Shown here piece by piece: positions 52,962 through 61,658 of a stretch of DNA of 62,033 bases. The position numbers and the translations under genes are program-made. The stretch's first letter is position 1; every line of letters starts with the position of its first letter. The notes beneath the pieces were generated by a model. It worked only from the letters and a program-made list of their open reading frames with translations. It ran no database searches and was not told where the DNA came from. This DNA is from Pedobacter jeongneungensis (GTDB lineage Bacteria > Bacteroidota > Bacteroidia > Sphingobacteriales > Sphingobacteriaceae): positions 1-62,033 of the forward strand of contig NZ_AYMG01000018.1 in assembly GCF_000633455.1 (NCBI RefSeq), in the 5' to 3' direction.

Positions 52962-53357
52962 ATGGCTCAACCGGTAATCTTTTTTGACGGCGTTTACAAT
53001 TTATGCAGTGCTTCGGTACAGTTTGTTATTGAGCGCGATAAAAAAAATCATTTTAAGTTTACAGCACTACAGGGAGATTATGCTAAAGAAATATTGCCTC
53101 AATATGTCGATCTTCAAAAATTGAATACCATTTTATTACTGGAAAATGGAAAGCTTTATACTAAATCATCGGCAGCATTACGCATCGCTAAAAAACTCAG
53201 CGGACTATTTCCGCTGTTATATGCTTTTTATATTGTTCCAAAATTTATCCGCGATTGGTTTTACGATATTATAGCTAAAAAACGTTATAAGTGGTGGGGC
53301 AAACAGGAGAGTTGTTGGGTGCCAACACCCGAGTTGAAAAGTAAGTTTTACACTTAG
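52962..53357 (+). CDS. DCC-family (DUF393) thiol-disulfide oxidoreductase-like protein with altered active site
   Basis: The 131-aa protein belongs to the small DCC family, named after a D-x-x-C-x-x-C motif near the N-terminus. Here the motif reads FFDGVYNLCSASVQF: the first Cys is Tyr, encoded TAC, one base from TGC. The remaining family features, FKFTALQGDYAKEIL, LLLENGKLYTKSSAALRIAKKL, FYIVPKFIRDWFYDIIAKKRYKWWGK and the late C in ESCWVPTP, are intact. The loss should prevent a two-cysteine redox cycle, so this member may have a changed or lost activity. It overlaps the stop of the small membrane protein gene by 4 nt in a convergent arrangement. Confidence 0.85.
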   Translation: MAQPVIFFDGVYNLCSASVQFVIERDKKNHFKFTALQGDYAKEILPQYVDLQKLNTILLLENGKLYTKSSAALRIAKKLSGLFPLLYAFYIVPKFIRDWFYDIIAKKRYKWWGKQESCWVPTPELKSKFYT

Positions 53358-53560
53358 TTTTGTTGATCGTTTTTCTTTCTGCCCGGCGACCATAACCATA
53401 GTGAGAGCAAAATTAAAGGGATACAAATACTTAGGGCAATTATAATCAGAATGGGTTTTTGCTTAACCATATCCGGCTCGGTAGACATGAAAACATATAC
53501 CGCTTCTTTAATGGCAAATATGGTAATGATGGTAGAAAGGACGGCAAGTAGTTTACGCAT
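53354..53560 (-). CDS. Small two-helix membrane protein
   Basis: The 68-aa protein has two predicted membrane helices (about 3-25, LLAVLSTIITIFAIKEAVYVFM, and 37-57, PILIIIALSICIPLILLSLWLW) joined by a short polar loop, and a basic tail SPGRKKNDQQN. I do not recognise a family. The ATG, hydrophobic pattern and basic C-terminus fit a real small protein. Its stop overlaps that of the DCC gene, and no promoter was identified. Confidence 0.55.
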   Translation of the reverse strand: MRKLLAVLSTIITIFAIKEAVYVFMSTEPDMVKQKPILIIIALSICIPLILLSLWLWSPGRKKNDQQN

Positions 53561-53614
53561 GATTTTGTTTTAAACGCAAAGATTGCATTTATTTTTAAAA
53601 GCAGGAAGAAAAGT

Positions 53615-53715
53615 CGTCATTGCGAGGCGGCTTTTTCAGCCAACGAAGCAATCTTACAACGATCGCTACCAGCGTACGCCTTAAGATTGCTTCGTTGTAC
53701 CTTCTCGCAATGACG
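53615..53715. repeat. Complete GTCATTGCGAG...CTCGCAATGACG palindrome
   Basis: The left arm CGTCATTGCGAGGCGG...GAAGCAATCTTA pairs with TAAGATTGCTTCGTTG...TCTCGCAATGACG. Single-arm relics lie at 49938-49975 and 59188-59226. It sits between the small membrane protein gene and DUF779. Confidence 0.8.
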
Positions 53716-53789
53716 AATTTGGCATTTATCCAAAAAAAGCCAGTCGGATTTCTCCAGGCTGGCTTCTGTTTAAACCAAATAAACAACAA

Positions 53790-54164
53790 TTACTCCGCCG
53801 TTTTAACAGGAGTTAAATCTTTTAATTCTTCTTCTGTAAATAAGCGGTAATGTATTTTGAATGTTTTTTGCAATGGTGTTTCTAAAGAAAAACCACCTAC
53901 GCCAAATCCATCCAGCACATCTAAGGTAAAGTGCGAGAATTTCCAATATTCGAAAAGATCCCTGTCTACCCAGAATTCGCAACCTTCTACTTCACCCAAA
54001 CAAACATCACGCATCCGCATGTAATAGCCTCCTTTTTCGAAACATTGTGGTTGTGTGCCCTCGCAACAACCACCAGCCTGATAAAACATCAATTCGCCAT
54101 GCTTTTCTTTCAATACTGCAATCAGTTCTTTGGCTTTATCTGTGCTATCTATTCGCTCTACCAT
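53790..54164 (-). CDS. DUF779 protein, aldehyde dehydrogenase companion
   Basis: The 124-aa cytoplasmic protein is of the DUF779 family, commonly encoded next to acetaldehyde/aldehyde dehydrogenases. The conserved GGCCEGTQPQC cluster near 32 and DVCLGEVEGCEFWVD near 53 contain five cysteines that may bind metal. Function is unproven; a role in aldehyde dehydrogenase maturation or aldehyde handling is inferred from the recurrent pairing. It lies 240 bp downstream of the aldehyde dehydrogenase on the same strand, separated by a GTCAT-type hairpin. Confidence 0.85.
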   Translation of the reverse strand: MVERIDSTDKAKELIAVLKEKHGELMFYQAGGCCEGTQPQCFEKGGYYMRMRDVCLGEVEGCEFWVDRDLFEYWKFSHFTLDVLDGFGVGGFSLETPLQKTFKIHYRLFTEEELKDLTPVKTAE

Positions 54165-54234
54165 ATTGGTTTTTTTAGGTTTGAAATGTGGTTTTTAGAA
54201 AGATGTTGAGTAATGCCAGATTCCAAGTGCGGTC

Positions 54235-54304
54235 GTCTTTCCCGCGCAGGCGGGAATCTTAAAGCGTATTGCATTAGGATTCCCAATCAAGTTGGGAATG
54301 ACGA
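54235..54304. repeat. GTC-TTTCCCGCGCAGGCGGGAAT hairpin
   Basis: This is a near copy of the element at 36152-36222, with the same ends and the same CGCGCAGGCGGG core. It sits between DUF779 and the aldehyde dehydrogenase. Confidence 0.75.
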
Positions 54305-54404
54305 TATCCCCTCAAACTGTCATCACAAATACAATGTTTTAGCTAAGACAGAATTTTCATAATGACAATTTTGTATTTATAACACAGCCCCTCATTCAAA
54401 CTAA

Positions 54405-55910
54405 CTAAAAGAAACCCAATTTATTTTTATCGTAAGAAATCAACATGTTTTTAGTCTGACGATAATGGCCCAGCATCATTTTATGATTTTCCCTACCTAC
54501 ACCCGATTGTTTATAACCACCAAATGGAGCACCTGCAGGATAAGCGTGGTACTGGTTTACCCAAACACGGCCTGCCTGGATGGCGCGGGGCACCTGGTAA
54601 AGCTCATGGGCATCGCGTGTCCACACACCTGCGCCTAAACCATATAATGTATCATTTGCAATTTCGATCGCTTCTTCAACGGTTTTAAAAGTGGTTACGG
54701 CCAATACAGGACCGAAAATCTCTTCCTGGAAAATCCGCATTTTGTTATGCCCCTTAAAAATGGTTGGTTTAATATAATAACCACCTCCAAGTTCGCCGGG
54801 TAATTCGTTTACTTCTCCGCCTGTTAACACTTCGGCACCTTCTTCTTTACCTAATTTAATGTATTGGGCAATTTTTTCATATTGAATTTTCGAAGCTTGT
54901 GCACCCATCATTACCGTTCTATCCAGCGGACTTCCGATTTTTATCGCTTCAGTTCTCTCGATCACTTTTGCAATAAATTTTTCGTAAATATCTTCCTGGA
55001 TCAATAAACGTGACGGGCAGGTACAGATTTCGCCCTGGTTTAAAGCAAACATTACCGCACCTTCTACCGCTTTATCTAAAAAGGCATCATCTTCGGCCAT
55101 TACCGAGCTGAAAAAGATATTAGGCGATTTTCCACCCAACTCTAAGGTAACCGGAATAATATTTTCAGTAGCATATTGCATTACCAATCTTCCGGTAGGG
55201 GTAGAGCCTGTAAATGCCGCTTTAGAAACTTTAGGATTGGTAACCAGTGCACGACCAAGTTCTGCGCCAAAACCGTTTACCACATTAACCACACCCGGAG
55301 GTAGTAAATCGCCGATTAGTTCCATCAATACCATAATGGAGATTGGCGTACTTTCCGCAGGTTTTAACACCACGCAGTTTCCGGCTGCCAGGGCAGGGGC
55401 CAGTTTCCAGATGCCCATTAAAAGTGGGAAGTTCCAGGGGATGATCTGTGCCACTACACCAATTGGTTCGTGTACAATTAACGAAACGGTGTTATGGTCC
55501 AGTTCTGATAGCGAACCTTCTTCTGCGCGGATCACGCCTGCGAAATACCTGAAGTGGTCTACTCCTAATGGTAAATCGGCAGCTAAGGTTTCCCTAACGG
55601 CTTTTCCATTATCAATGGTCTCCACAGTAGCCAGGTATTCGAGGTTATCTTCCATGCGCTGAGCTATTTTGTTCAAAATGATGCTTCTTTCAGTAGAAGA
55701 AGTTTTGCTCCAGGTTTTAAATGCCTCGTGCGCAGCATCTACCGCCAGTTCTAAATCTTCTTTGGTAGAGTGGGCTGCTTTTGTAAATACCTTGCCATCA
55801 ATCGGTGATATATTGTCAAAATAGGCGCCTTTAACCGGTGCTACAAATTTTCCACCGATATAGTTATCGTAATGGGATTTGAATGATGGTTTTTCAATTA
55901 AATTTTCCAT
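54405..55910 (-). CDS. NAD(P)-dependent aldehyde dehydrogenase (AldB/ExaC-like)
   Basis: The 501-aa enzyme oxidises aldehydes, probably acetaldehyde, to acids. The NAD-binding and active-site segments are QIIPWNFPLLMGIWKLAPALAAGN near 152, FTGSTPTGR near 229, the general-base Glu in VTLELGGKSPNIFF near 258, and the nucleophilic Cys in NQGEICTCPSRLLI near 297. The C-terminal PFGGYKQSGVGRENH is the oligomerisation motif. The ExaC/AldB group typically travels with DUF779 and an AraC regulator, as here, with the regulator divergent. Exact substrate is not shown by sequence. Confidence 0.93.
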   Translation of the reverse strand: MENLIEKPSFKSHYDNYIGGKFVAPVKGAYFDNISPIDGKVFTKAAHSTKEDLELAVDAAHEAFKTWSKTSSTERSIILNKIAQRMEDNLEYLATVETIDNGKAVRETLAADLPLGVDHFRYFAGVIRAEEGSLSELDHNTVSLIVHEPIGVVAQIIPWNFPLLMGIWKLAPALAAGNCVVLKPAESTPISIMVLMELIGDLLPPGVVNVVNGFGAELGRALVTNPKVSKAAFTGSTPTGRLVMQYATENIIPVTLELGGKSPNIFFSSVMAEDDAFLDKAVEGAVMFALNQGEICTCPSRLLIQEDIYEKFIAKVIERTEAIKIGSPLDRTVMMGAQASKIQYEKIAQYIKLGKEEGAEVLTGGEVNELPGELGGGYYIKPTIFKGHNKMRIFQEEIFGPVLAVTTFKTVEEAIEIANDTLYGLGAGVWTRDAHELYQVPRAIQAGRVWVNQYHAYPAGAPFGGYKQSGVGRENHKMMLGHYRQTKNMLISYDKNKLGFF

Positions 55911-56244
55911 AATTATTATTGATGATTAAATTTTAAAAGTCACCATGAGCAGGATTAGACATAGGATTTTAGTGGGATTGCTCATCATGATTTTTGTGGT
56001 AATAAGATTTGGTTAATACAAACCTAATGGCAAAGCGGGCGGAACAGATAGGATAATCGGATCAATCGGTAGCATTATCGTTTCAGGTTATGTAAGCATC
56101 CTGAAGCAGTACCGATCTTGGTGCTCAGTTAGTGGGGATTGTCGTATTTAGCAGGATAATAGACACTAGGGATGACGGTTTAAAAAGATGGAAATCGTTA
56201 TATTTGATTATAGTAAATAAGTCTAACCAAAATTATTTCGGTTT
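55911..56244. promoter_or_regulatory. Divergent control region between aldehyde dehydrogenase and AraC regulator
   Basis: The 334-bp region holds both promoters and no gene. A -7 box TATATTTG (56199-56206) serves the AraC gene. A 7-bp inverted repeat ATGAGCA...TGCTCAT at 55945-55985, near the aldehyde dehydrogenase start, is a possible regulator site. Confidence 0.45.
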
Positions 56245-57171
56245 ATGCAACATACATTGGATCAGGTAAAGCTCAGCGCTTCGGAAACCTTAAAGACTTT
56301 GGTAGAGAACAGAACTTCCTATACTTTAGAGCGCTGCGAATTAAATGTTTTCGAAACCTATACCCAATCTTATAAAGTTCCCCTTACTTTTAACGATTTT
56401 GTGATTACGAGTATGCTGAGGGGGAAAAAGGTGATGCATCTGTTCGATAAAGCGGGATTTGATTATTTTCCTGGTCAAACCGTTATTGTTCCTCCATCCG
56501 TTACTATGGAAATTGATTTTCCGGAAGCTACCAGTCTGAACCCGACACAATGTATTGCTTTGGCTATTGATCAGGAACAGATTCAAAAAACAATTGCTTA
56601 CTTAAACGAATTTTTCCCAAAAGAAGGAAGCAATGAAAAGTGGCTGTTAAATTACGATGAATACCATTTCTATAACAATGAAGAAATTGCTTACCTCATT
56701 AATAAAGTCATCCGCATCTGCTCCGAACGTACAAAAGAAAAGGATGTACTGGCTGATTTAACCTTAAAAGAATTGCTGGTGCGGATTATGCAAACCCAGA
56801 ATCTTAAAACGATCAGCGATGAAAGTTATAACCTCAATCAAAATCCATTGGCTTTTGTGCTGAACTATATTAAATCAAACCTGAACGAAAAGATCAGCAT
56901 TAATAGTTTGAGTGATAAAGCCTGCATGAGCAAGGCAACATTTTATCGGTTGTTTAAACGCGAACTTGGCATTAGTCCTAACGATTTCATCCTGGCTGAA
57001 AAAATTAACAAGGCCAAAATTTTACTAACCCAACCCGGCGCAAAAGTTGCTTCAATAAGTTATGAACTTGGTTTTAACGATGCTAATTATTTTATCAGGG
57101 CATTTAAAAAGATCGTAGGCATTACACCGGGTGCTTATCAGGTGCAGGTGGCTAAGCAACTCATTCACTAA
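56245..57171 (+). CDS. AraC-family transcription regulator
   Basis: The 308-aa regulator has an N-terminal cupin-like domain of the AraC-N type (about 25-190, VITSMLRGKKVMHLFDKAGFDYFPGQTVIVPP) and a C-terminal double helix-turn-helix (about 205-300; KISINSLSDKACMSKATFYRLFKRELGISPNDFI and VASISYELGFNDANYFIRAFKKIVGITPGAY). It is divergent from the aldehyde dehydrogenase and is probably its activator, sensing an aldehyde or alcohol. Its stop overlaps the stop of the GH20 gene by 4 nt. Confidence 0.93.
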   Translation: MQHTLDQVKLSASETLKTLVENRTSYTLERCELNVFETYTQSYKVPLTFNDFVITSMLRGKKVMHLFDKAGFDYFPGQTVIVPPSVTMEIDFPEATSLNPTQCIALAIDQEQIQKTIAYLNEFFPKEGSNEKWLLNYDEYHFYNNEEIAYLINKVIRICSERTKEKDVLADLTLKELLVRIMQTQNLKTISDESYNLNQNPLAFVLNYIKSNLNEKISINSLSDKACMSKATFYRLFKRELGISPNDFILAEKINKAKILLTQPGAKVASISYELGFNDANYFIRAFKKIVGITPGAYQVQVAKQLIH

Positions 57172-58832
57172 TTTTCTAAATATCTTTTCGAATAGGTAAT
57201 TTCCATTAAATCATAACGTTTGAACTGTGTTTTAAGCCTTTTTTGAAAATCAGGATAATTACGTTTTTCTTTCGGACTCCATAAAATTTCACTCAGTGCA
57301 TCCAACCTTGGGAAAAGTAAATATTGCACCTTTGCCGGATTGGTAATGTATTCACTCCATAAACAGCCTTGACCACCCCAAATATATTTGGCCTGTTCGG
57401 CAGTGAGTTCAGCTGGTATAGGTTCATAGTTATATACATCAATTAAAGGCGAAAATTTATTCGCAGTTAAACTATCTTCTTTTACAAATTGAGCATGGTT
57501 AAAATACATTTTAATTTCTGGTGTCATAATGGCTTTGTGTTGCTGTTTCGCAGCTTCAACGCCACCTTTTTCCCCTTGCCAGCTCATCACCACTGCATTT
57601 GGCGCTAAACCGCCCTGTAAAATTTCGTTCCAACCGATAATGGTTTTGCCTTTGCTGGTTACAAATTTTTCCATCCTGCGGATAAAATAACTTTGCAGCT
57701 CACTTTCGTTTTTCAATCCGTTGGCTTTCATTATGTCTTGCGAAACGGCAGATTTTTTCCACCATATTTTCGAAGCTTCATCACCACCAATGTGGATGTA
57801 TGGCGATGGAAATAAATCCATTACTTCGGTTAATACGTTTTCCAGGAATTTAAATGTGGTATCCGAAGCTTGCAATACATTATTGTATTTATTCATCATC
57901 CCCCAGGTTTGGGCAACTTCGTATTTTTTATTGGGCTCGGTACCTAGTTCGGGGTAAGCAGCTAGTAAAGCCATGCTGTGCGCAGGCATTTCAATTTCTG
58001 GAATAATGGTGATGTAACGTTTAGCAGCATAATCTATTACCTCTTTAATCTGTTCCTGTGTGTAATAGCCGCCATGTTTAATGCCATCTGTTTGGAGTAC
58101 GGCATCTTTTGGCGTAATTTTGACTTCTGTTGGTAATACCTGATATTTTATATTTTCATTTCCTTTTCCCGGCCATAAACCAATAATGCTTCCATTACGC
58201 CATGCGCCAATTTCGGTTAGTTTTGGGTATTTTTTAATTTCGATCCGCCAGCCATGGTCATCGGTTAAATGCCAATGGAAATAATTCATTTTATGCAACG
58301 CTAAATAATCGATGTATTGTTTTACAAAGGCTACATCGAAAAAATGACGGCTTACATCAAGGTGCATGCCACGGTAATTGAAACGGGGATAATCAGTAAT
58401 TTCAACAGCTGGAACATTTAAAGTAGTAGATTTTGATGTTGGCAATAATTGTATTAAACTTTGGATGCCATAAAAAGCAGCGGTGTCTGATCCGGCGGTA
58501 ATGGTAATGTTATTTTGATCTACCTTTAATTGATATTGATCTGCTTTTGTTACTCCTTTATCAATGATCACATTGATCATGTTTTTTCTTTTAATGTCAG
58601 GGTTTTTGAACCATTTCAGTTTTAAATTATAGTATTTATTCAGGTAATCATCTAAAAAACTAATTGAACTGGTCGCACCAAAATCTGCATAAAAACTGGT
58701 CGTAATATCTATTTTAAAAGGTTGTGCTTTTTGGTCTGATTTAATAGCAACAGGTTGAGGGATAATATTAATTTCCTGTGCCGAAAGTTTGAAGGAAATA
58801 GTTATTAGAAACAAAAGGATAATTTTTCTCAT
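57168..58832 (-). CDS. GH20 beta-N-acetylhexosaminidase
   Basis: The 554-aa exported enzyme (signal peptide about 1-18, ending LSAQ) removes terminal beta-linked GlcNAc or GalNAc by substrate-assisted catalysis. After an N-terminal GH20b domain, the (beta/alpha)8 barrel begins at FNYRGMHLDVSRHFFDVAFVK. LTDDHGWRIEI and the catalytic pair in YIHIGGDEASK (Asp-Glu) are present, and VVMSWQGEKGG and YIWGGQGCLWSEY supply substrate-binding aromatics. It could help degrade chitin, peptidoglycan fragments or complex N-glycans. It is 20 kb from the mannoside island and has no operator copy, so the link is only functional similarity. A -7-like TACTTTTG lies at 58858-58865. Confidence 0.95.
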   Translation of the reverse strand: MRKIILLFLITISFKLSAQEINIIPQPVAIKSDQKAQPFKIDITTSFYADFGATSSISFLDDYLNKYYNLKLKWFKNPDIKRKNMINVIIDKGVTKADQYQLKVDQNNITITAGSDTAAFYGIQSLIQLLPTSKSTTLNVPAVEITDYPRFNYRGMHLDVSRHFFDVAFVKQYIDYLALHKMNYFHWHLTDDHGWRIEIKKYPKLTEIGAWRNGSIIGLWPGKGNENIKYQVLPTEVKITPKDAVLQTDGIKHGGYYTQEQIKEVIDYAAKRYITIIPEIEMPAHSMALLAAYPELGTEPNKKYEVAQTWGMMNKYNNVLQASDTTFKFLENVLTEVMDLFPSPYIHIGGDEASKIWWKKSAVSQDIMKANGLKNESELQSYFIRRMEKFVTSKGKTIIGWNEILQGGLAPNAVVMSWQGEKGGVEAAKQQHKAIMTPEIKMYFNHAQFVKEDSLTANKFSPLIDVYNYEPIPAELTAEQAKYIWGGQGCLWSEYITNPAKVQYLLFPRLDALSEILWSPKEKRNYPDFQKRLKTQFKRYDLMEITYSKRYLEN

Positions 58833-58971
58833 GCTGAAAAGACTAGGTTACGCTTTTCAAAAGTAGTAATTATAGGCGGTTGAAAGGAAAAGGTTTGGCA
58901 GGACGAATTACTTTGTTACATAAACCCGATAGCAGTGAAATCCTTTTTGTTTGTAGCGTCCCTAAAATATG

Positions 58972-59037
58972 CTGTCATGCTGAGGTACGAAGCATCTGAA
59001 ACCTATGAAAGAGATGCTTCGTGCCTCAGCATGACAG
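58972..59037. repeat. CTGTCATGCTGAGG...CCTCAGCATGACAG palindrome
   Basis: Arms of about 26 bp, CTGTCATGCTGAGGTACGAAGCATCT and AGATGCTTCGTGCCTCAGCATGACAG, flank a 14-nt loop. A single right arm of the GTCATTGCGAG type follows at 59188-59226. No gene is seen in 58833-59353. Confidence 0.8.
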
Positions 59038-59298
59038 AAGCTGCAAAAAGATTGAACGAATAGCGGGGCAGAGGTTACCGATAAGCAGTTGCTTTCGTTT
59101 TCTAATGATGATTGACCATATAAGGCATTTAAGAAAATATAAGCTCAGGTCGCGAATTTCCTCTCTGATAAAAAGAAAGGCAAAAAAGATTGTTTCGTCG
59201 GCAGAAAAAGCCTTCTCGCAATGACGATTCATGGAGAAAATCCGTGTACTCCGTGTTTCCGTGGCTGAATGATAAGCAGGTGGCAAAAAAATAGGTCA

Positions 59299-59335
59299 AA
59301 AAAAAATCCCGATAACTTTCGCTATCGGGATTAAT
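59299..59335 (-). terminator. Terminator of rpsA
   Basis: AATCCCGATA pairs with TATCGGGATT around ACTTTCGC and is followed on the minus strand by a long T-run. Confidence 0.92.
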
Positions 59336-59353
59336 ATGATCAGTTAAAAAGAA

Positions 59354-61288
59354 CTAGCCTTTTTTAGCTTTGCTTTCTTCGCCTTCTAATTGCGATTTCA
59401 ATTGAGCCAATACGTCTAAGTCTCCTAAAGTAGATTTCTCTACAGAATCTTTAACTTTTTTAACCGCAGTTACAGCAGCTTTAGCTTCTTTTTTCTTAGT
59501 TGCTCTTTCTTCAGCAACAGCTTCAGCTTTAACCTCTTCCCAGATACGGGCGTGAGATACTACGATACGTTTTGCTTCTTTATTGAATTCAATGATTTTG
59601 AAGTCATTGGTTTCTTCAGCTTTAACCGAAGTACCATCTTCTTTAACCATGTGTTTAGTTGGTACGAAACCTTCTACACCGTATGGTAAAGCAATAACAG
59701 CACCTTTATCAGTTACTTTAACAACTGTACCCTGGTGAACCGAATCTAAAGTGAAGATCGTTTCGAAAGTATCCCAAGGGTTTTCTTCCAATTGTTTGTG
59801 ACCTAAACTTAATTTACGGTTATCAACGTCTAATTCTAAAACAACTACGTCTAATACATCACCAACTTTAGTGAATTCGTTAGGGTGGTTTACTTTTTTA
59901 GACCAAGATAAGTCAGAGATGTGGATTAATCCATCGATACCTTCTTCGATTTCAACAAAAACGCCGAAGTTAGTCATGTTTTTAACAGTTGCTTTGTGCT
60001 TGCTTCCAACCGGGAATTTAGCAGCAACTTCTTGCCATGGATCGTTAGATAATTGTTTAATACCTAAGCTCATTTTGCGCTCGTCTCTGTCTAAAGTTAA
60101 AACCTCAGCTTCGATCTCATCACCCACTTTTAAGAATTCTTGTGGATTTCTTAAGTTTTGCGACCAGCTCATTTCAGAAACGTGGATTAAACCTTCAACA
60201 CCTGGGATAATTTCTAAGAAAGCACCATAATCTGCAACAGTTACGATTTTTCCTTTTACTTTAGAACCAACCTGGATGTCAGTGCTTAAGTTCTCCCAAG
60301 GGTGTGGAGTTAATTGTTTCAAGCCTAAAGCGATACGTTTTTTCTCATCATCGAAATCTAAAACAACCACGTTGATTTTTTCATCTAATGATAATACTTC
60401 TTTTGGATGCTCTATGCGGCCCCAAGAAATATCTGTAATGTGAAGTAAACCGTCAACACCACCTAAATCGATGAACACACCGAAATCAGTAATGTTTTTA
60501 ACAGTACCTTCCAATACCTGACCTTTTTCTAATTTAGAAACGATCTCTACTTTTTGGCTTTCTAAATCGTCTTCAATTAACACTTTATGAGAAACTACAA
60601 CGTTTTTAAACTCATGGTTAATTTTAACAACTTTAAATTCCATTGTTTTACCCACGTATACATCGTAATCGCGGATAGGTTTAATATCAATTTGAGATCC
60701 TGGTAAGAAAGCCTCAACGCCCATGATATCAACAATTAAACCACCTTTAGTACGGCTCTTAACGAAACCGTTGATGATTCTATCATTTTCAAGAGCCTCG
60801 TTAATAGCTTCCCATGATCTTTGGGTTTTTGCTCTTTTGCGGGAAAGGATCAATTGACCGTTAGCATCTTCTGGTGCTTCAACGAAAACGTCAACTGAAT
60901 CGCCGATTTTAAGATCCGGTGTATCACGGAATTCTGAAGTAGAAACTAAACCGTCTGATTTGAAACCTACGTTTAATACTACATCTTTGTTGTTGATTGA
61001 AACAACAATACCGCTGATGATCTCACCTTTAGTGATCTGATTGAAGGTTCCGGCATACATGTCTTCAAACTTTTTACGGTCTGCATCATTGTAATTACCG
61101 AAAACTTTTTCATCTGCATCCCAATCGAAATCTTCGGTTGGTGTTGCTAATGATGATTTAATAGATTCGATCGAAACTGAATCAGCTTCTGATTCAATCG
61201 TTTCTTTTTCAGTCAGGCGTCCGCCTTCTCCCTGAAGTTCAGCTGTTTTTGCTGCTAATTCTTTTTCTGCTACTTGTTTTTTAGCCAT
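59354..61288 (-). CDS. rpsA: 30S ribosomal protein S1
   Basis: The 644-aa protein contains six S1 OB-fold repeats. Good examples are GQVLEGTVKNITDFGVFIDLGGVDGLLHITDISW, then GSKVKGKIVTVADYGAFLEIIPGVEGLIHVSEMSW, and a further copy with MTNFGVFVEIEEGIDGLIHISDLSW. It has an acidic N-terminal extension of about 85 residues and a Lys/Ala-rich, flexible C-terminal tail, common in Bacteroidota S1. S1 binds mRNA on the 30S subunit, which matters here because most genes lack Shine-Dalgarno sequences. The leader, unlike those of the neighbours, has AGGAG before the ATG. Confidence 0.97.
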   Translation of the reverse strand: MAKKQVAEKELAAKTAELQGEGGRLTEKETIESEADSVSIESIKSSLATPTEDFDWDADEKVFGNYNDADRKKFEDMYAGTFNQITKGEIISGIVVSINNKDVVLNVGFKSDGLVSTSEFRDTPDLKIGDSVDVFVEAPEDANGQLILSRKRAKTQRSWEAINEALENDRIINGFVKSRTKGGLIVDIMGVEAFLPGSQIDIKPIRDYDVYVGKTMEFKVVKINHEFKNVVVSHKVLIEDDLESQKVEIVSKLEKGQVLEGTVKNITDFGVFIDLGGVDGLLHITDISWGRIEHPKEVLSLDEKINVVVLDFDDEKKRIALGLKQLTPHPWENLSTDIQVGSKVKGKIVTVADYGAFLEIIPGVEGLIHVSEMSWSQNLRNPQEFLKVGDEIEAEVLTLDRDERKMSLGIKQLSNDPWQEVAAKFPVGSKHKATVKNMTNFGVFVEIEEGIDGLIHISDLSWSKKVNHPNEFTKVGDVLDVVVLELDVDNRKLSLGHKQLEENPWDTFETIFTLDSVHQGTVVKVTDKGAVIALPYGVEGFVPTKHMVKEDGTSVKAEETNDFKIIEFNKEAKRIVVSHARIWEEVKAEAVAEERATKKKEAKAAVTAVKKVKDSVEKSTLGDLDVLAQLKSQLEGEESKAKKG

Positions 61289-61325
61289 TAATTAATTATC
61301 TCCTTTTTCCCCTATTTAGGGACTG
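61289..61325 (-). promoter_or_regulatory. rpsA leader with Shine-Dalgarno and palindrome
   Basis: On the minus strand the leader contains the palindrome CCCTAAATAGGG followed by AAAAAGGAG, 11 nt before the ATG. A clear AGGAG is rare in this window. Self-control of S1 translation is possible. Confidence 0.55.
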
Positions 61326-61356
61326 CAAAGGTAAAAATTTTTTAATTAATAGAAAA
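61326..61356 (-). promoter_or_regulatory. rpsA promoter (TTTT-N19-TACCTTTG)
   Basis: On the minus strand TACCTTTG at 61333-61326 matches the -7 consensus and TTTT at 61356-61353 lies 19 nt upstream. This gives a leader of about 30 nt before the ATG. Confidence 0.65.
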
Positions 61357-61499
61357 GATTTTTTTAATAAATGTTGCTGATTTTTAGTGCTTTATAATTC
61401 CCCTCCCACGGAGGGGTGCCTGAAAGGCGGGGTGGTTTTATGTAGAAATGACTAAAAACACGTAATTATTTGAAAATGAACATGCAGTAGTTCTTCTCA

Positions 61500-61564
61500 A
61501 ACAGCAGCCCCGCTATCGCTTATATTCCTCGCTGCGCTGCGGGCTATTCCGCTCTATCGGGTTT
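61500..61564. repeat. Second copy of the CCCCGCTAT...CTATCGGGTTT intergenic repeat
   Basis: It starts CAGCCCCGCTATCGC and ends CTATCGGGTTTA, with an inner GC-rich palindrome around CGCTGCGCTGCGG. The first copy is at 1745-1812, with a different interior. Confidence 0.5.
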
Positions 61565-61596
61565 AGAAACAAAGGATTGTATAAAAAAACACCAAA

Positions 61597-61658
61597 CGTT
61601 CCTACGGAACGATACGCCAATTACAAATTGGCTACCCATGATTCGTCCCGCTGGGACG
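61597..61658. repeat. Three consecutive small hairpins
   Basis: CGTTCC-TAC-GGAACG (61597-61611), GCCAATT-ACA-AATTGGC (61616-61632) and CGTCCC-GCT-GGGACG (61644-61658) lie head to tail. The third leads directly into the tandem array. Confidence 0.75.

Noticed and set aside
53595..53850. Two short frames across the GTCATTGCGAG element
   Set aside because: They translate the repeat itself; frames of this kind appear wherever the element occurs.
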